Source: Sphingomonadales bacterium (GTDB taxonomy: Bacteria; Pseudomonadota; Alphaproteobacteria; Sphingomonadales; Sphingomonadaceae). From it: a stretch of 64,000 nt of DNA. Both the position numbers and the translations under genes were made by a program. The stretch is taken from assembly GCA_009995225.1 (NCBI GenBank), contig JAACPW010000001.1, forward strand, positions 62,001 to 126,000. Direction: 5' to 3'. The notes beneath the pieces were generated by a model. That model ran no database searches. It saw only the letters and a program-made list of their open reading frames with translations, and had not been told where the DNA came from. Below are positions 51,717 to 60,885 of the stretch, one piece after another (position 1 is the stretch's first letter; each line of letters starts with the position of its first letter).

Positions 51717-52630
51717 GCCGCAGCCCGGCGTAACCGGTCATTGATCGCCCGGCCCACGCCCTCCATCGGCACCGTGGCGACCGCGATGCGCGGCTGCGGG
51801 GCGTTCGCCGCTTCGTGCAGGCAGGCGTAGAGCTTCGCGGCGGCCTCATTGACATCGCCGCTGGCTGACAGAGTGCAGTCACCCTGCACCGCGCCGAAAC
51901 CGATCAGGAACTCGTTGTTTGCGGCCGTCATTGCATTCAAACGCAGCGGCTTGCCCGGAGCATAGTGGCTGGCAAGCTGGCCGGGAGCCTCGATATGTCC
52001 GCCCTTGCCCGGCGCGGCGATCTGGAGCGGGCCGGGGCGCAGCTCTTCCAGACTGCCATCGGCGCGAACGGCGACGATAGTGGACTCCACCCCCGCTGTG
52101 GTGACTCCGCCATCGAGCACCAGGTCGATCCGCCCACCCAGCGACGCGATCACATGCGCTGCGCTTGTCGGGCTGATGAAACCACTGCGATTGGCCGAGG
52201 GCGCTGCCAGCGGAAAGTCCACCGCCGAAAGCAGCGCACGCATGACAGGATGGGCGGGCGCACGCAAAGCGATGGTGGCCAGACCTGCCGACACCGCGTC
52301 GGCCAAACCGGCATCAGTGCAGGCCGGCACAACCAGCGTCAGCGGGCCGGGCCAGTGCGCATCGGCCAAGGCGCGGGCCTCCGGTGCAAAAATCCCATAA
52401 CGCTCCGCCTGCGCCACATCGCGCACATGGACGATCAGCGGGTTGAAATCGGGCCGCCCCTTGGCCGCGTAAATCCGCGCCACCGCTTCGGCACTGTCCG
52501 CCCGCGCGGCGAGCCCATACACCGTCTCGGTCGGCACCGCGACCAACCCGCCCGATTCGAGGATTCGCGCCGCTTTCGCGATCCCTGCGGCGTTTGCCAG
52601 CACCATATCCGTAACGTTCTTGCCGCTCAT
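51713..52630 (-). CDS. tsaC: L-threonylcarbamoyladenylate synthase (Sua5/TsaC type)
   Basis: 305-residue Sua5-length enzyme making threonylcarbamoyl-AMP for the t6A37 modification of ANN-decoding tRNAs. The YrdC domain (1-200) has GGLVAVPTETVYGLAARADS, IYAAKGRPDFNPLIVHV, WPGPLTLVVP, APSANRSGFISPTSA and GVESTIV. The C-terminal Sua5 domain follows the linker APGQLASHYAPGKPLRL. Start ATG at 52628-52630 (MSGKNVTD); the longer track start is unsupported. It converges on the small lipoprotein gene with a CTAG stop overlap. Confidence 0.93.
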   Translation of the reverse strand: MSGKNVTDMVLANAAGIAKAARILESGGLVAVPTETVYGLAARADSAEAVARIYAAKGRPDFNPLIVHVRDVAQAERYGIFAPEARALADAHWPGPLTLVVPACTDAGLADAVSAGLATIALRAPAHPVMRALLSAVDFPLAAPSANRSGFISPTSAAHVIASLGGRIDLVLDGGVTTAGVESTIVAVRADGSLEELRPGPLQIAAPGKGGHIEAPGQLASHYAPGKPLRLNAMTAANNEFLIGFGAVQGDCTLSASGDVNEAAAKLYACLHEAANAPQPRIAVATVPMEGVGRAINDRLRRAAA

Positions 52631-52705
52631 GCCCCCGGCGCTATATTCAAACCCCAGCCCTGCCAAGAGCGCAAGGGCATTTCGCAAACCAAGGACGCCC
52701 CCGAC

Positions 52706-54448
52706 GTGACCCCCTATACCCCGCCGACCGCCGACCAGCTGCTCGCCATCCGCGTCAATGCCGGGATCGACGAGCTCGCGCAAAGCGAACGCTTTGCTCA
52801 TGCCGAACCCGATCTGGTCGAAGCGATTGTCGAAGGTGTGGGACAATTCGCCGCCGGGGAGTTCGCACCGCTCAACCGCATCGGGGACAAGGAAGGTGCC
52901 CGGCTTGAGAACGGCGTGGTGCGCCTGCCCGACGGCTTCGACGCAGCGTACAAGGCCTATGTGGAGCAGGGTTGGAACGCGATTGCCTCCCCCGTGGAGC
53001 ACGGCGGTCAGGGCCTGCCCTTCACGCTGTCGTGCAATGTGCTCGAAAACCTCGGCGCGGCCAACATGGCCTTCACGCTGTTGCCGATGCTGAGCGTCGG
53101 CGCGATCGAGGCGCTGGAGCATCACGGCTCCAACGACCAGAAAGCCCGGTATCTCCCCAAGCTTGTCAGCGGCGCATGGTCGGGCACGATGAACCTGACC
53201 GAACCTGCCGCCGGTAGCGATGTCGGCGCGCTGCGTTCGACCGCGGAGCCAATCACCGATGGGCCACACGCCGGCAAGTACCGGATCACCGGACAGAAGA
53301 TCTATATCACCTGGGGCGAGCATGATCTGGCCGACAACATCATCCATCTCGTCTTGGCCCGCCTGCCGGGAGCGCCAGAAGGGTCACGCGGCATCAGCCT
53401 GTTCCTGGTGCCGAAGTATCACGTTAATGATGACGGCAGCCTTGGCCCGCACAACGATCTGCGTTGCGTCAGCCTCGAACACAAGCTGGGCATCAACGCC
53501 TCGCCCACCTGCGTCATGTCCTATGGCGACAACGGCGACTGCATTGGCGAACTGGTCGGCCATGAGAACAAGGGCCTCGCCGCGATGTTCACGATGATGA
53601 ACAATGCCCGCATCAATGTCGGCAACCAGGGCGTGCAGATCGGTGAGCGGGCGACGCAGCAGGCGCTCGCCTACGCCCGCGACCGCATCCAGTCGGCACG
53701 CGCCGGTTCGCCCGACAAGACCCCGGTCGCGATCCTCGAGCATCCCGATGTGCGCCGCATGATTCTGCGCATGAAGGCGCTGACCGAAGGTGCCCGCGCG
53801 CTGCTGTATTACTGCGCCGGGCAGGTCGATCGCGGCAATCTGGGCGATGAGGCGGCCAAGGCGCGTGCCGAGATCGTTGTCCCGCTGATCAAGGCGTGGG
53901 GCACCGATATCGGTGTGGAAGTCGCCGGGCTCGGCATCCAGATCCACGGCGGCATGGGCTTTGTCGAGGAAACCGGCGCGGCGCAGCACTGGCGCGATTC
54001 GCGCATCGCCCCGATCTACGAAGGCACCAACGGAATCCAGGCAGCGGACCTGGTCACCCGCAAACTCGGCCTCGATGGCGGCGAAGCGATGGTGACACTG
54101 TTTGAAACCGTCGCCCGCGAAGCCGCTGGCGAATCGGCGCTTGCCGCGCTCGCGCAAGACTGCGCCGATGTCGCGCGCTGGATGCGGGACGAGGCAAGCC
54201 TTGATGACCGGTTGGCGGGCAGCGTGCCGTTCTGCACCATGGCGGCCGTCACCGTCGCAGGGTGGCAATTGATGAAGCAGGCCGAAGCGGTTGCGGCGGG
54301 CGCAGCGCCTGAACTCGCGGCAACCAAGCCGGTGACGGTGCGCTTCTTCCTCGATCGGATCGTGCCCGAAGCCGCAGGTCTCAAGGCCGGCGCGGTCGCG
54401 GGCGCGGAAATGCTTTACACCCTGCCCGCTGCGGCATTGGTGGGCTGA
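52706..54448 (+). CDS. Acyl-CoA dehydrogenase with C-terminal extension
   Basis: 580-residue FAD enzyme of the larger acyl-CoA dehydrogenase class with a C-terminal ACAD-C domain. FAD/substrate signatures: GTMNLTEPAAGSDVGALRSTAEP, QKIYITWGEHD and QIHGGMGFVEETGAAQHWRDSRIAPIYEGTNGIQAADL, the last containing the catalytic Glu (YEGTNG). The start is a GTG at 52706 (VTPYTPPT) with AAGGA ten bases upstream; the track start far upstream overlaps tsaC and is spurious. Probably beta-oxidation of medium/long acyl chains, but specificity cannot be read. DUF815 follows after 1 base. Confidence 0.93.
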   Translation: MTPYTPPTADQLLAIRVNAGIDELAQSERFAHAEPDLVEAIVEGVGQFAAGEFAPLNRIGDKEGARLENGVVRLPDGFDAAYKAYVEQGWNAIASPVEHGGQGLPFTLSCNVLENLGAANMAFTLLPMLSVGAIEALEHHGSNDQKARYLPKLVSGAWSGTMNLTEPAAGSDVGALRSTAEPITDGPHAGKYRITGQKIYITWGEHDLADNIIHLVLARLPGAPEGSRGISLFLVPKYHVNDDGSLGPHNDLRCVSLEHKLGINASPTCVMSYGDNGDCIGELVGHENKGLAAMFTMMNNARINVGNQGVQIGERATQQALAYARDRIQSARAGSPDKTPVAILEHPDVRRMILRMKALTEGARALLYYCAGQVDRGNLGDEAAKARAEIVVPLIKAWGTDIGVEVAGLGIQIHGGMGFVEETGAAQHWRDSRIAPIYEGTNGIQAADLVTRKLGLDGGEAMVTLFETVAREAAGESALAALAQDCADVARWMRDEASLDDRLAGSVPFCTMAAVTVAGWQLMKQAEAVAAGAAPELAATKPVTVRFFLDRIVPEAAGLKAGAVAGAEMLYTLPAAALVG

Positions 54449-54449
54449 C

Positions 54450-55265
54450 ATGACGCGCGCGGCGCTGGAGCGGATCGCCGCCGCGCTGGAGCGGCTGGCG
54501 CCCCCTCCGCCTCCGCCAACCGACTGGTTGAGTGCGCCCGCCTATGTGTGGGACGGCGAGAGGGCACAGGCTGTTCCCCAGCTCGACGCAATGCCGCTGG
54601 ATCGGCTGCACGGAATCGCCGCGCAGAAAGTTGCGCTGCGCGACTTGTGCGGCAGGCTTGCGGCAGGCGCGGCGGCGCATGACGTGTTGCTGTGGGGGGC
54701 GCGCGGAATGGGAAAATCGGCGCTGGTGCGCGCCTGCGTGGCCGATGTGCAGCGCGATGCGCCCGAGGCGATAGCACTGGTGCAATTGGCATCCGGCGCG
54801 CTGCCGCATTTCCCTGCGCTGCTGACCGAATTGGCGCAGCAATCCCGCGCCTTCCTGCTGTTCATCGACGATCTGGGCTTTGGCGCGGACGGGCGGGCGC
54901 AGATGCTTGCGCTCAGGAGCCTGCTCGATGGCGGCGTCGCGCCGCGGCCGTCCCACATCCGCCTTGCCGTGACAGCGAACCGGCGTGCCATCGTCGCGCG
55001 CGAGGATACCAGCGACGCGCTGCATGAGCGCGACGAGCGGGATGATGCGCTGGCGCTGGCCGACCGGTTCGGCCTGACGCTGGGTTTCCACCCGGCGGAC
55101 ACAGCGACCTATCTCGCGATCCTCGAAGGCTACACCGCGCCGCTGGGCCTAACTGTCGATGCCGAGGAGGCGATGGCTTTTGCGATTGCGCGCGGGAACC
55201 GATCCGGTCGCACCGCGCACCAATTCGCGACCGAATTGGCGGGCCGTGCGGGCCTGAGGCTCTAG
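54450..55265 (+). CDS. DUF815 family AAA+ ATPase
   Basis: 271 residues. A Pro-rich N-terminus (APPPPPPTDW) precedes an ATPase core: Walker A LLWGARGMGKSALVRA, Walker B FLLFIDDLGFG, and LRSLLDGGVAPRPSHIRLAVTANRRAI. The final helical part is RSGRTAHQFATELAGRAGL. DUF815 ATPases are widespread in proteobacteria, with no firm role. The gene starts one base after the acyl-CoA dehydrogenase stop and ends in a CTAG overlap with the convergent sugar dehydrogenase gene. Confidence 0.9.
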   Translation: MTRAALERIAAALERLAPPPPPPTDWLSAPAYVWDGERAQAVPQLDAMPLDRLHGIAAQKVALRDLCGRLAAGAAAHDVLLWGARGMGKSALVRACVADVQRDAPEAIALVQLASGALPHFPALLTELAQQSRAFLLFIDDLGFGADGRAQMLALRSLLDGGVAPRPSHIRLAVTANRRAIVAREDTSDALHERDERDDALALADRFGLTLGFHPADTATYLAILEGYTAPLGLTVDAEEAMAFAIARGNRSGRTAHQFATELAGRAGLRL

Positions 55266-56740
55266 TTTGTTTTCTGGCCGGCCTGCTGGCGCAGGTAATC
55301 GGCTTCGAAATCGGCGCGCGGATCCCGCAGCGCTCGGGGCGGGAGCGGATCGTCCTGCAAGCGCGCGATCGCCGGGGCCGGTGCAGCCGAAGGCGAACGC
55401 ACCCGCCAGATGATCCCGGCGGTGTCGTCCGACACCAGCAAGGAACCATCGCCCGCCCATTCAACCCAGGTGGGCCGGCCACGGGTGGTGCCCTCGCCCG
55501 TCAGGAACCCGGTCAGCACCGGAACCGGCTTGCCCACCGGGTTGCCGAGATTGTCGAAGTCCACGAACACGACGTCATAGCCCGAGGCCGGCTTGCGGTT
55601 CCATGACCCATGGCGGGCAATGAAGGCGCCGCTTGCAAAGCCATCCCCCATTCGGTTGCCTTCGCTCGAAAAGACCATACCCAGCGCCGCGACGTGCGGG
55701 CCGAGCGCGAATTCGGGATTGCGGACATATTCCATCAAGAAGCGCGGCATCGGCGCTCCGACGCGGCGGTCGATGTTGGTGCGGTAATAGACCCACGGCC
55801 AGCCATATTGCGCGCCCACGGGGACATTGGTGAGGTAGTCGGGCACAAGATCCGATCCCAACATGTCGCGTTCGTTCACCGTGGTCCACAGCTCGCCGGT
55901 CCAGGGGCTGAAATCCAGACCGTTGGGGTTGCGCAGCCCCGCTGCAAACTGTCGCGCGCGGCCGGTGGCAAGATCATACTCCCAGATCATCGCGCGCCCT
56001 TCTTCGACCGCCATGCCCTGATCGCCGATATTGCTGACCGATCCGACCGCAACATAAAGCAAATCGCCCGCCGGCGAGATTTCGACATTGCGCATCCAGT
56101 GGCCGCCCCCGCCGGGCAGGTCCATCAGCTTGCGCGGTGTTCCCGTCACGGCGTCACTGCCCAGTTCATAGGGAAAGGCCAGCAGCGCGTTGTGATTGGC
56201 GACGTAGAGCGTGCCATCCTTCCACGCCATGCCCGATGGCGAATCGAGACCCGCTTGCAAAAGCACCTGCTGGGTCTCGGCGCTGCCATCGCCGTCGGAA
56301 TCGCGCAGCAGCACGATCTGGTTGGGCGATTCGCCCGCCGAACCGGCCTTGGCAAACAGGAATCCTTCGATCCAGCCACGGATCGTGCCCATGATCCCGG
56401 TGCTGCCGCCTTCCCCCGCAGGCGCGCGGGTCAGCGCCACCAGCATGTCACCATTGGGCAGCGCATACAGCGTGCGCGGGTGATCGAGCCCCTCGGCAAA
56501 GCGGACGACCTCAAGCCCGCCGGCCGGCGTCGGCGCCTCGCCGGGCTTCCAGCCCACCGGCTCGGCGATCTGGACGGTCGGGAAGGTCTGCGCATCGCCT
56601 TCCTGCAACACAGGGTCGGTGCCGGCGACCTCCGCAACGGTCAGATCGGCAGTATCCCCGCGGGTCAGCACGAACAGGGCGATGCCTGCGACCACAAGAA
56701 GGATGACAAGAGCGATTGCGATTTTGCGAAAAAGAGCCAT
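55262..56740 (-). CDS. PQQ-dependent sugar dehydrogenase-like beta-propeller protein
   Basis: 492 residues. An N-terminal membrane helix (KIAIALVILLVVAGIALFVL) anchors a periplasmic six-bladed propeller of the GSDH/sorbosone dehydrogenase (YliI-like) family: LDHPRTLYALPNGDMLVALTR, GLRNPNGLDFSPWTGELWTTVNERDMLGSDLVPDYL, AQYGWPWVYY and GSWNRKPASGYDVVFV. It may oxidise sugars with PQQ; no pqq genes are in the window, and some homologs are not enzymes. Start ATG at 56738-56740. Confidence 0.88.
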   Translation of the reverse strand: MALFRKIAIALVILLVVAGIALFVLTRGDTADLTVAEVAGTDPVLQEGDAQTFPTVQIAEPVGWKPGEAPTPAGGLEVVRFAEGLDHPRTLYALPNGDMLVALTRAPAGEGGSTGIMGTIRGWIEGFLFAKAGSAGESPNQIVLLRDSDGDGSAETQQVLLQAGLDSPSGMAWKDGTLYVANHNALLAFPYELGSDAVTGTPRKLMDLPGGGGHWMRNVEISPAGDLLYVAVGSVSNIGDQGMAVEEGRAMIWEYDLATGRARQFAAGLRNPNGLDFSPWTGELWTTVNERDMLGSDLVPDYLTNVPVGAQYGWPWVYYRTNIDRRVGAPMPRFLMEYVRNPEFALGPHVAALGMVFSSEGNRMGDGFASGAFIARHGSWNRKPASGYDVVFVDFDNLGNPVGKPVPVLTGFLTGEGTTRGRPTWVEWAGDGSLLVSDDTAGIIWRVRSPSAAPAPAIARLQDDPLPPRALRDPRADFEADYLRQQAGQKTN

Positions 56741-56831
56741 GTGACGCGGGATAAAGCGCAGGCACCGATGCGGCAACAGATTATGCGCCCGGTTGAGCGG
56801 TGCGCGATTCAACGAAAGGCCTCTGTCAGCA

Positions 56832-57332
56832 ATGTATGATTTCAAACCCGGTGCGGCGGTCGCTGCCGAAGAGCTTTACCATGATCTGCTGAACGCCGCC
56901 GATGCCTTGACCGCGGGAGAGCCGGACGCGGTTGCCAACATGGCCAATGTCGCCGCGCTTCTGTGGGAGTTTCTGCCCGATCTGAACTGGGCGGGCTTTT
57001 ATCGCGTCGGCCCAACGAAGTCAGGCGGCGCCGATGAACTGGTGCTGGGCCCCTTCGTCGGCCGCCCCGCCTGCATCCGCATCCCCTTTGGCACGGGCGT
57101 ATGCGGCACGGCGGCACAAAGCGGGACCACGCAGCTTGTCGCCGATGTCCATGCTTTCCCCGGACACATCGCCTGCGACGCGGCGAGCCAGTCGGAACTG
57201 GTGGTCCCCGTTGTGCGCAAGGGCGCGGTGATTGCCGTGATCGACCTCGACAGCCCCTCCCCCGCCCGGTTTACCGCCGAAGATGCCGTCGGGATAGAAT
57301 CGCTCGCCGCTCTGCTTGCCGACCGGATCTGA
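56832..57332 (+). CDS. msrC: Free methionine-(R)-sulfoxide reductase (GAF domain)
   Basis: 166-residue GAF-fold enzyme that reduces free Met-R-sulfoxide. The three family cysteines are visible in GRPACIRIPFGTGVCGTAAQ and GHIACDAASQSELVVP. WAGFYRV and AVIDLDSPSPARF complete the fRMsr pattern. The ATG at 56832 (MYDFKPGA) is chosen over the track start 13 codons upstream. It is divergent from the sugar dehydrogenase gene with 91 bases between. Cytoplasmic antioxidant role. Confidence 0.93.
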   Translation: MYDFKPGAAVAAEELYHDLLNAADALTAGEPDAVANMANVAALLWEFLPDLNWAGFYRVGPTKSGGADELVLGPFVGRPACIRIPFGTGVCGTAAQSGTTQLVADVHAFPGHIACDAASQSELVVPVVRKGAVIAVIDLDSPSPARFTAEDAVGIESLAALLADRI

Positions 57333-57459
57333 AGACAGCCCCGGTCGAGCTTCCCGAATCGGGACAGCGGCAATAGCGTCGCTTGGGTCGGCCGCCGCGT
57401 TGGTGGTAAGCCTTTGCTAACCATCAGCCCGATTTGGCTGACTCAGGGGGAAATTGCCC

Positions 57460-58347
57460 ATGTCGAAGTTTGCCGCGCCCACGCTTTCGCTCGCTGCCTT
57501 GGCCCTCGCCGTTCCGGCGGCGGCGCAGGCCCAGAATTACGATGACCTCCCGCCGCTTTCGCCCATGACCGAAGCCGAGGTGCAGTCCCTCCCCACAGAA
57601 TACCGCACCGCGCCAACGGTGATGCAGGACGAACAAACGGTGACGGACGTCGACGGGGTCGAGACCATCACGCGCACCCGGCGGATTGATGCACCGGTTG
57701 CGCTTCCGGCGGGACCAGCAAGCCGGCAACCGACCTATGCCACGCAGACGGGCTACGCGCCCGCTTATGCTCCGGCCTATGCCCCGGCCTATGGCGGCAC
57801 GCCTGCCGTGGTTGAGCGTGACCAGTGGATCGACGAATGCCGGCGCCGCACGGCCGGGCAGAACAGGGATGACACCGGCCTTATCATCGGTGGGTTGCTG
57901 GGCGCGATTGCGGGTGGTTTTGCCGGCTACGAAATTGCCGGCGTGGGGGACCGCGTGCTGGGCACCGTGCTCGGCGTTGGCGGGGGCGGTCTGATCGGCG
58001 GCTTGCTGGGCAGCCTGTTCGATGGGGATGACGACGCAGATCGCTACGATTGCGACGCTGCGCTCGACAGTTACTTGTCCACCTATGGTGCGCCGAACCC
58101 GCGGATTGCGAGCCGCGAAATCGCTTATGCCCCGCCGGCCTATGGGTATGGTTATCCCACGGCAGGCTATTCCTATGGCTACAGCTATGCCCCGCCGCAG
58201 CAAACAGTGCTGGTGCCGGTGCGCACTGAGGTGCAGCAGCAGGTGGTGGTGCGTGAGACCGAGCGTTACGAAACCTACGCGGTTCCCGGCGCCGCACGCA
58301 CCATTCCGGCCCAGCGCCCTTCGCCCAAGATGATCAAGAACCGCTGA
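57460..58347 (+). CDS. Secreted glycine-zipper (2TM) domain protein
   Basis: 295 residues. A signal peptide (KFAAPTLSLAALALAVPAAAQAQ) is followed by a polar region, then a tandem repeat of YAPAYAPAYAPAYGG (about residues 105-120). Next is a glycine-zipper membrane-like segment (TGLIIGGLLGAIAGGFAGYEIAG ... VLGTVLGVGGGGLIGGLLGSLF), followed by a Tyr/Gly/Pro-rich region (YGYGYPTAGYSYGYSYAPP). Glycine-zipper proteins sit in the outer membrane or periplasm. Start ATG at 57460 (MSKFAAP) with GGGGGA upstream; the preceding TTG is less likely. Function unknown. Confidence 0.82.
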   Translation: MSKFAAPTLSLAALALAVPAAAQAQNYDDLPPLSPMTEAEVQSLPTEYRTAPTVMQDEQTVTDVDGVETITRTRRIDAPVALPAGPASRQPTYATQTGYAPAYAPAYAPAYGGTPAVVERDQWIDECRRRTAGQNRDDTGLIIGGLLGAIAGGFAGYEIAGVGDRVLGTVLGVGGGGLIGGLLGSLFDGDDDADRYDCDAALDSYLSTYGAPNPRIASREIAYAPPAYGYGYPTAGYSYGYSYAPPQQTVLVPVRTEVQQQVVVRETERYETYAVPGAARTIPAQRPSPKMIKNR

Positions 58348-58377
58348 GATCTGGCTCCCCACCGCGCTAAACAAACA

Positions 58378-58415
58378 AAGCCCCGCAGGATCAGGCGATC
58401 TTGCGGGGCTTTTTG
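58378..58415. terminator. Bidirectional rho-independent terminator
   Basis: AAAGCCCCGCAGGATC AGGC GATCTTGCGGGGCTTTTT: a 15-pair stem with A-tract and T-tract on opposite sides. It sits between the convergent glycine-zipper gene and parB, and can end transcripts from both. Confidence 0.92.
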
Positions 58416-58440
58416 TTGTCTGGCGCGCGCGCTGAGCCGC

Positions 58441-59403
58441 TCAGAATTCGCCGCCCGTCAGCCGCTGGCATACGAGATCGAGCTGATCCAATGTGGTGTA
58501 GCGGATCGTGATCGTGCCCTTGCGGGGATCGCCTTCGGGCTTGATCTTCACATTGAGTCCGAGGAATTCCTCAAGGTGCTGCTGCACCGCCATTATATCT
58601 GCATTTTCAGTCGGTTGCTTTTGTCTTGCGGCTGTACCTTCGGCCCGGTTCGCAGGCTTTCGCGTGAGGTCTTCCATGTCGCGCACGGACAATCCTTCGG
58701 CCACCGCCACTTCGGCCAGATGAACCGCATCATCGCGTCCGATCAGCGCGCGCGCATGGCCGGATGACAGCTTGCCCTGCTCAACCAGGCCAAGAACAGG
58801 CTCTGGCAGCGCCATCAGCCGCATCATGTTGGCCACATGACTGCGCGATTTTTCGACCATTTTGGCAATGTCGGCCTGAATCATCCCCTCGTCCTCGGAC
58901 AACCGGTGATAAGCGCGCGCCTCTTCGACGGGGTTCAGATCTTCGCGCTGCAGGTTCTCGATCAGCGCCAGCGCCATGACCTCCCGGTCGGAAAGCGTGC
59001 GCACCAGCGCCGGGATCTCATGCAACCGCGCCTTTTGCGCCGCACGCCAGCGGCGTTCGCCAGCGACCAGTTGATAGCCGTCGCCATTGGGATGCGGGCG
59101 GACGATGATGGGCTGAATCACCCCGCGGGTTGCAATCGACGCGGCCAATTCCTCAAGCGCGGCTTCATCGAAGTATTTGCGCGGGTTGCCCGGCAAGGGC
59201 TTGATCGCGGCCAGCGCGAGTATCCGCAAGGCCGTGCCATCCGAAGCAGCGCCAGATACGGGGGCATCGTCACGCCGCACCAAGGGTTCCTCACGCCGGG
59301 TTTCCCCCAGCAGTGCGCCCAATCCGCGGCCCAGCCGCCGGGGCTTGTCATCGCTGCGCAGATTCATGGCCATTTCAGCGGGTTGAGTGGCGTTTTCAGT
59401 CAT
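58441..59403 (-). CDS. parB: Chromosome partitioning protein ParB
   Basis: 320-residue CTPase/DNA-binding protein that loads at parS and spreads as a clamp. The N-terminal ParA-contact region has RRLGRGLGALLGE. The ParB/Srx CTPase domain has IKPLPGNPRKYF and QLVAGERRWRAAQKA. The helix-turn-helix follows (ALIENLQREDLNPVEEARAYHRL ... QADIAKMVEKSRSHVANMMRLMALP). The C-terminal dimer domain ends RYTTLDQLDLVCQRL. I chose the ATG at 59401-59403, overlapping the parA stop (ATGA). Five parS-like sites lie 1-4 kb away. Confidence 0.96.
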   Translation of the reverse strand: MTENATQPAEMAMNLRSDDKPRRLGRGLGALLGETRREEPLVRRDDAPVSGAASDGTALRILALAAIKPLPGNPRKYFDEAALEELAASIATRGVIQPIIVRPHPNGDGYQLVAGERRWRAAQKARLHEIPALVRTLSDREVMALALIENLQREDLNPVEEARAYHRLSEDEGMIQADIAKMVEKSRSHVANMMRLMALPEPVLGLVEQGKLSSGHARALIGRDDAVHLAEVAVAEGLSVRDMEDLTRKPANRAEGTAARQKQPTENADIMAVQQHLEEFLGLNVKIKPEGDPRKGTITIRYTTLDQLDLVCQRLTGGEF

Positions 59404-60176
59404 GCGGCCTGTCTTTCTGCGGGAAATCGCCCGATCAATTCGCGGGCCAGCGCCATGTAAGCGCGGCTGCCGGTGCAATGTTGGTCATAAATCAGCGCGG
59501 GAAGCCCATGGCTTGGCGCTTCGGACAGGCGAACATTGCGCGGAATCACAGTCTCGAACACGAGTTTGCCGAGACAATCGCGCACATCGTCCGACACTTG
59601 ATCGGTCAGGCGATTGCGGCGGTCATACATGGTCAGCGCGATGCCGATAATCCCGAGATCGGGATTGAAACGTTGCTGAACCTGATCGACCGTCTGCAAC
59701 AGCTGGCTCAACCCCTCCAGCGCAAAGAACTCGCATTGCAGCGGCACCAGCAGGGTATCGGCCGAGCACAACGCGTTCAACGTCAACAGGCCCAGCGAGG
59801 GGGGGCAATCGATAAAGCAGATATCGTGGCCCGTGTGATGCGCGAGCGCCTTATCGAGACGGTGCGTGCGCCCCTCCACCGCGACAAGCTCAATCTCTGC
59901 GCCCGACAGATCGACGGTGGCCGGCACCAGATCGAGCCGCGGAATGCTGGTCGGCACAATCGCTGACGCGAGCGTGACCTGGTCCACCAGCAGATCGTAA
60001 CTGGACACTTCGCGCGCCGCTGCGTGGACGCCCAGCCCGGTCGATGCATTGCCCTGGGGATCGAGATCGATCAGCAGCGTGCGCCATCCCGTCGCGGCCA
60101 TCGCCGTCGCGATGTTGATCGCAGTCGTGGTCTTGCCCACCCCGCCCTTCTGGTTGGCGATCGCGATTATGAACAT
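59400..60176 (-). CDS. parA: Chromosome partitioning ATPase ParA
   Basis: 258-residue ParA/Soj ATPase that moves ParB-parS complexes over the nucleoid. The deviant Walker A KGGVGKTT is at residues 10-17, A' LLIDLDPQGNASTGLG, and Walker B YFIDCPPSLG-type ICFIDCPPSLGLLT. The start is the ATG at 60174-60176 (MFIIAIANQ), which is the family N-terminus; the track extension is not needed. It lies 82 bases after rsmG and is coupled to parB by ATGA. Confidence 0.96.
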   Translation of the reverse strand: MFIIAIANQKGGVGKTTTAINIATAMAATGWRTLLIDLDPQGNASTGLGVHAAAREVSSYDLLVDQVTLASAIVPTSIPRLDLVPATVDLSGAEIELVAVEGRTHRLDKALAHHTGHDICFIDCPPSLGLLTLNALCSADTLLVPLQCEFFALEGLSQLLQTVDQVQQRFNPDLGIIGIALTMYDRRNRLTDQVSDDVRDCLGKLVFETVIPRNVRLSEAPSHGLPALIYDQHCTGSRAYMALARELIGRFPAERQAA

Positions 60177-60258
60177 GGTGCGGTCAGCATGGTGTTCTGC
60201 GTCCTTCCCGTGCGCGGATATCGCCGAAAAACCGGCCCGTCTGCGCATGTTTCGCGTC

Positions 60259-60885
60259 TCAGGCCTTTACGATGATCCCGGCCTCGGGATCGGTCAAGGA
60301 ATGTTTCACGTGAAACATTGCGCGAGTCGAAGGCTTGAGTGTTGCCAACTCTTGCGCTGCCGAACGCCCTTTCGGCAAGACATAGGCCGTACGCGCTGTG
60401 GAGAAAGGCGCGGACAGGCTGAGCAGTTTGGCCAAGGGCGCGAAGGCACGGGCTGAAATGGCCCGCGCTTCAAACGGTGTAACCCGCTCGAGACGCTGAC
60501 CCTCCACGCGGCACTTGCGCAAATCGAGCGCCGCAATCACGGTTTCGAGAAATTCGGCCCGCCGGGCGCGGGATTCCACCAGCACCACCGGCATATTCGG
60601 ACAGATCGCCGCGATCACGATACCCGGAAAGCCCGGCCCGCTCCCCAGATCCAGCCACGGCCCGCCCGCGTTCGGCCCCAATGTTTCACGTGAAACATTG
60701 TCGAGCAATTGCGCCGAGTCCGCAATGTGCCGCTGCCAAAGCTGCGGCTCGGATGACTTGGCGATCAGATTCTGCCGCTGGTTTTCTTCGAGGACCAGTG
60801 CGGCAAAAGTATCAAGGCGCGCCAAGCCGCCATCATCCGTCAGCCCAGCGACATAGGCCCGCGCGTCCGTCTCATTGATAATCAT
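60259..60885 (-). CDS. rsmG: 16S rRNA (guanine527-N7)-methyltransferase RsmG
   Basis: 208-residue SAM methyltransferase (GidB). Motifs: [16 protein letters not shown] (SAM site), [17 protein letters not shown], and [15 protein letters not shown] (R-A-x-A-P-L). The gene carries two parS palindromes inside its coding sequence, seen as the peptides NVSRET and MFHVKH. Its ATG overlaps the mnmG stop (ATGA). Loss of RsmG gives low-level streptomycin resistance in other bacteria. Confidence 0.95.
   Translation of the reverse strand: MIINETDARAYVAGLTDDGGLARLDTFAALVLEENQRQNLIAKSSEPQLWQRHIADSAQLLDNVSRETLGPNAGGPWLDLGSGPGFPGIVIAAICPNMPVVLVESRARRAEFLETVIAALDLRKCRVEGQRLERVTPFEARAISARAFAPLAKLLSLSAPFSTARTAYVLPKGRSAAQELATLKPSTRAMFHVKHSLTDPEAGIIVKA
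60302..60317. other. parS site 1
   Basis: TGTTTCACGTGAAACA, a perfect 16-base palindrome matching the parS consensus bound by ParB. It lies in the 3' end of rsmG. Confidence 0.93.
60682..60697. other. parS site 2
   Basis: TGTTTCACGTGAAACA, perfect parS palindrome inside the middle of rsmG. Confidence 0.93.

Noticed and set aside
51965-52705. Extra 247 codons at the N-terminus of the acyl-CoA dehydrogenase frame
   Set aside because: They lie antisense to tsaC and show no domain; the GTG at 52706 gives a family-sized protein.
57752-57795. Short tandem GCTTATGCTCCGGCC-like repeat as a mobile or CRISPR repeat
   Set aside because: It is an in-frame coding repeat (YAPAYAPAY) in the glycine-zipper gene, with no spacers.
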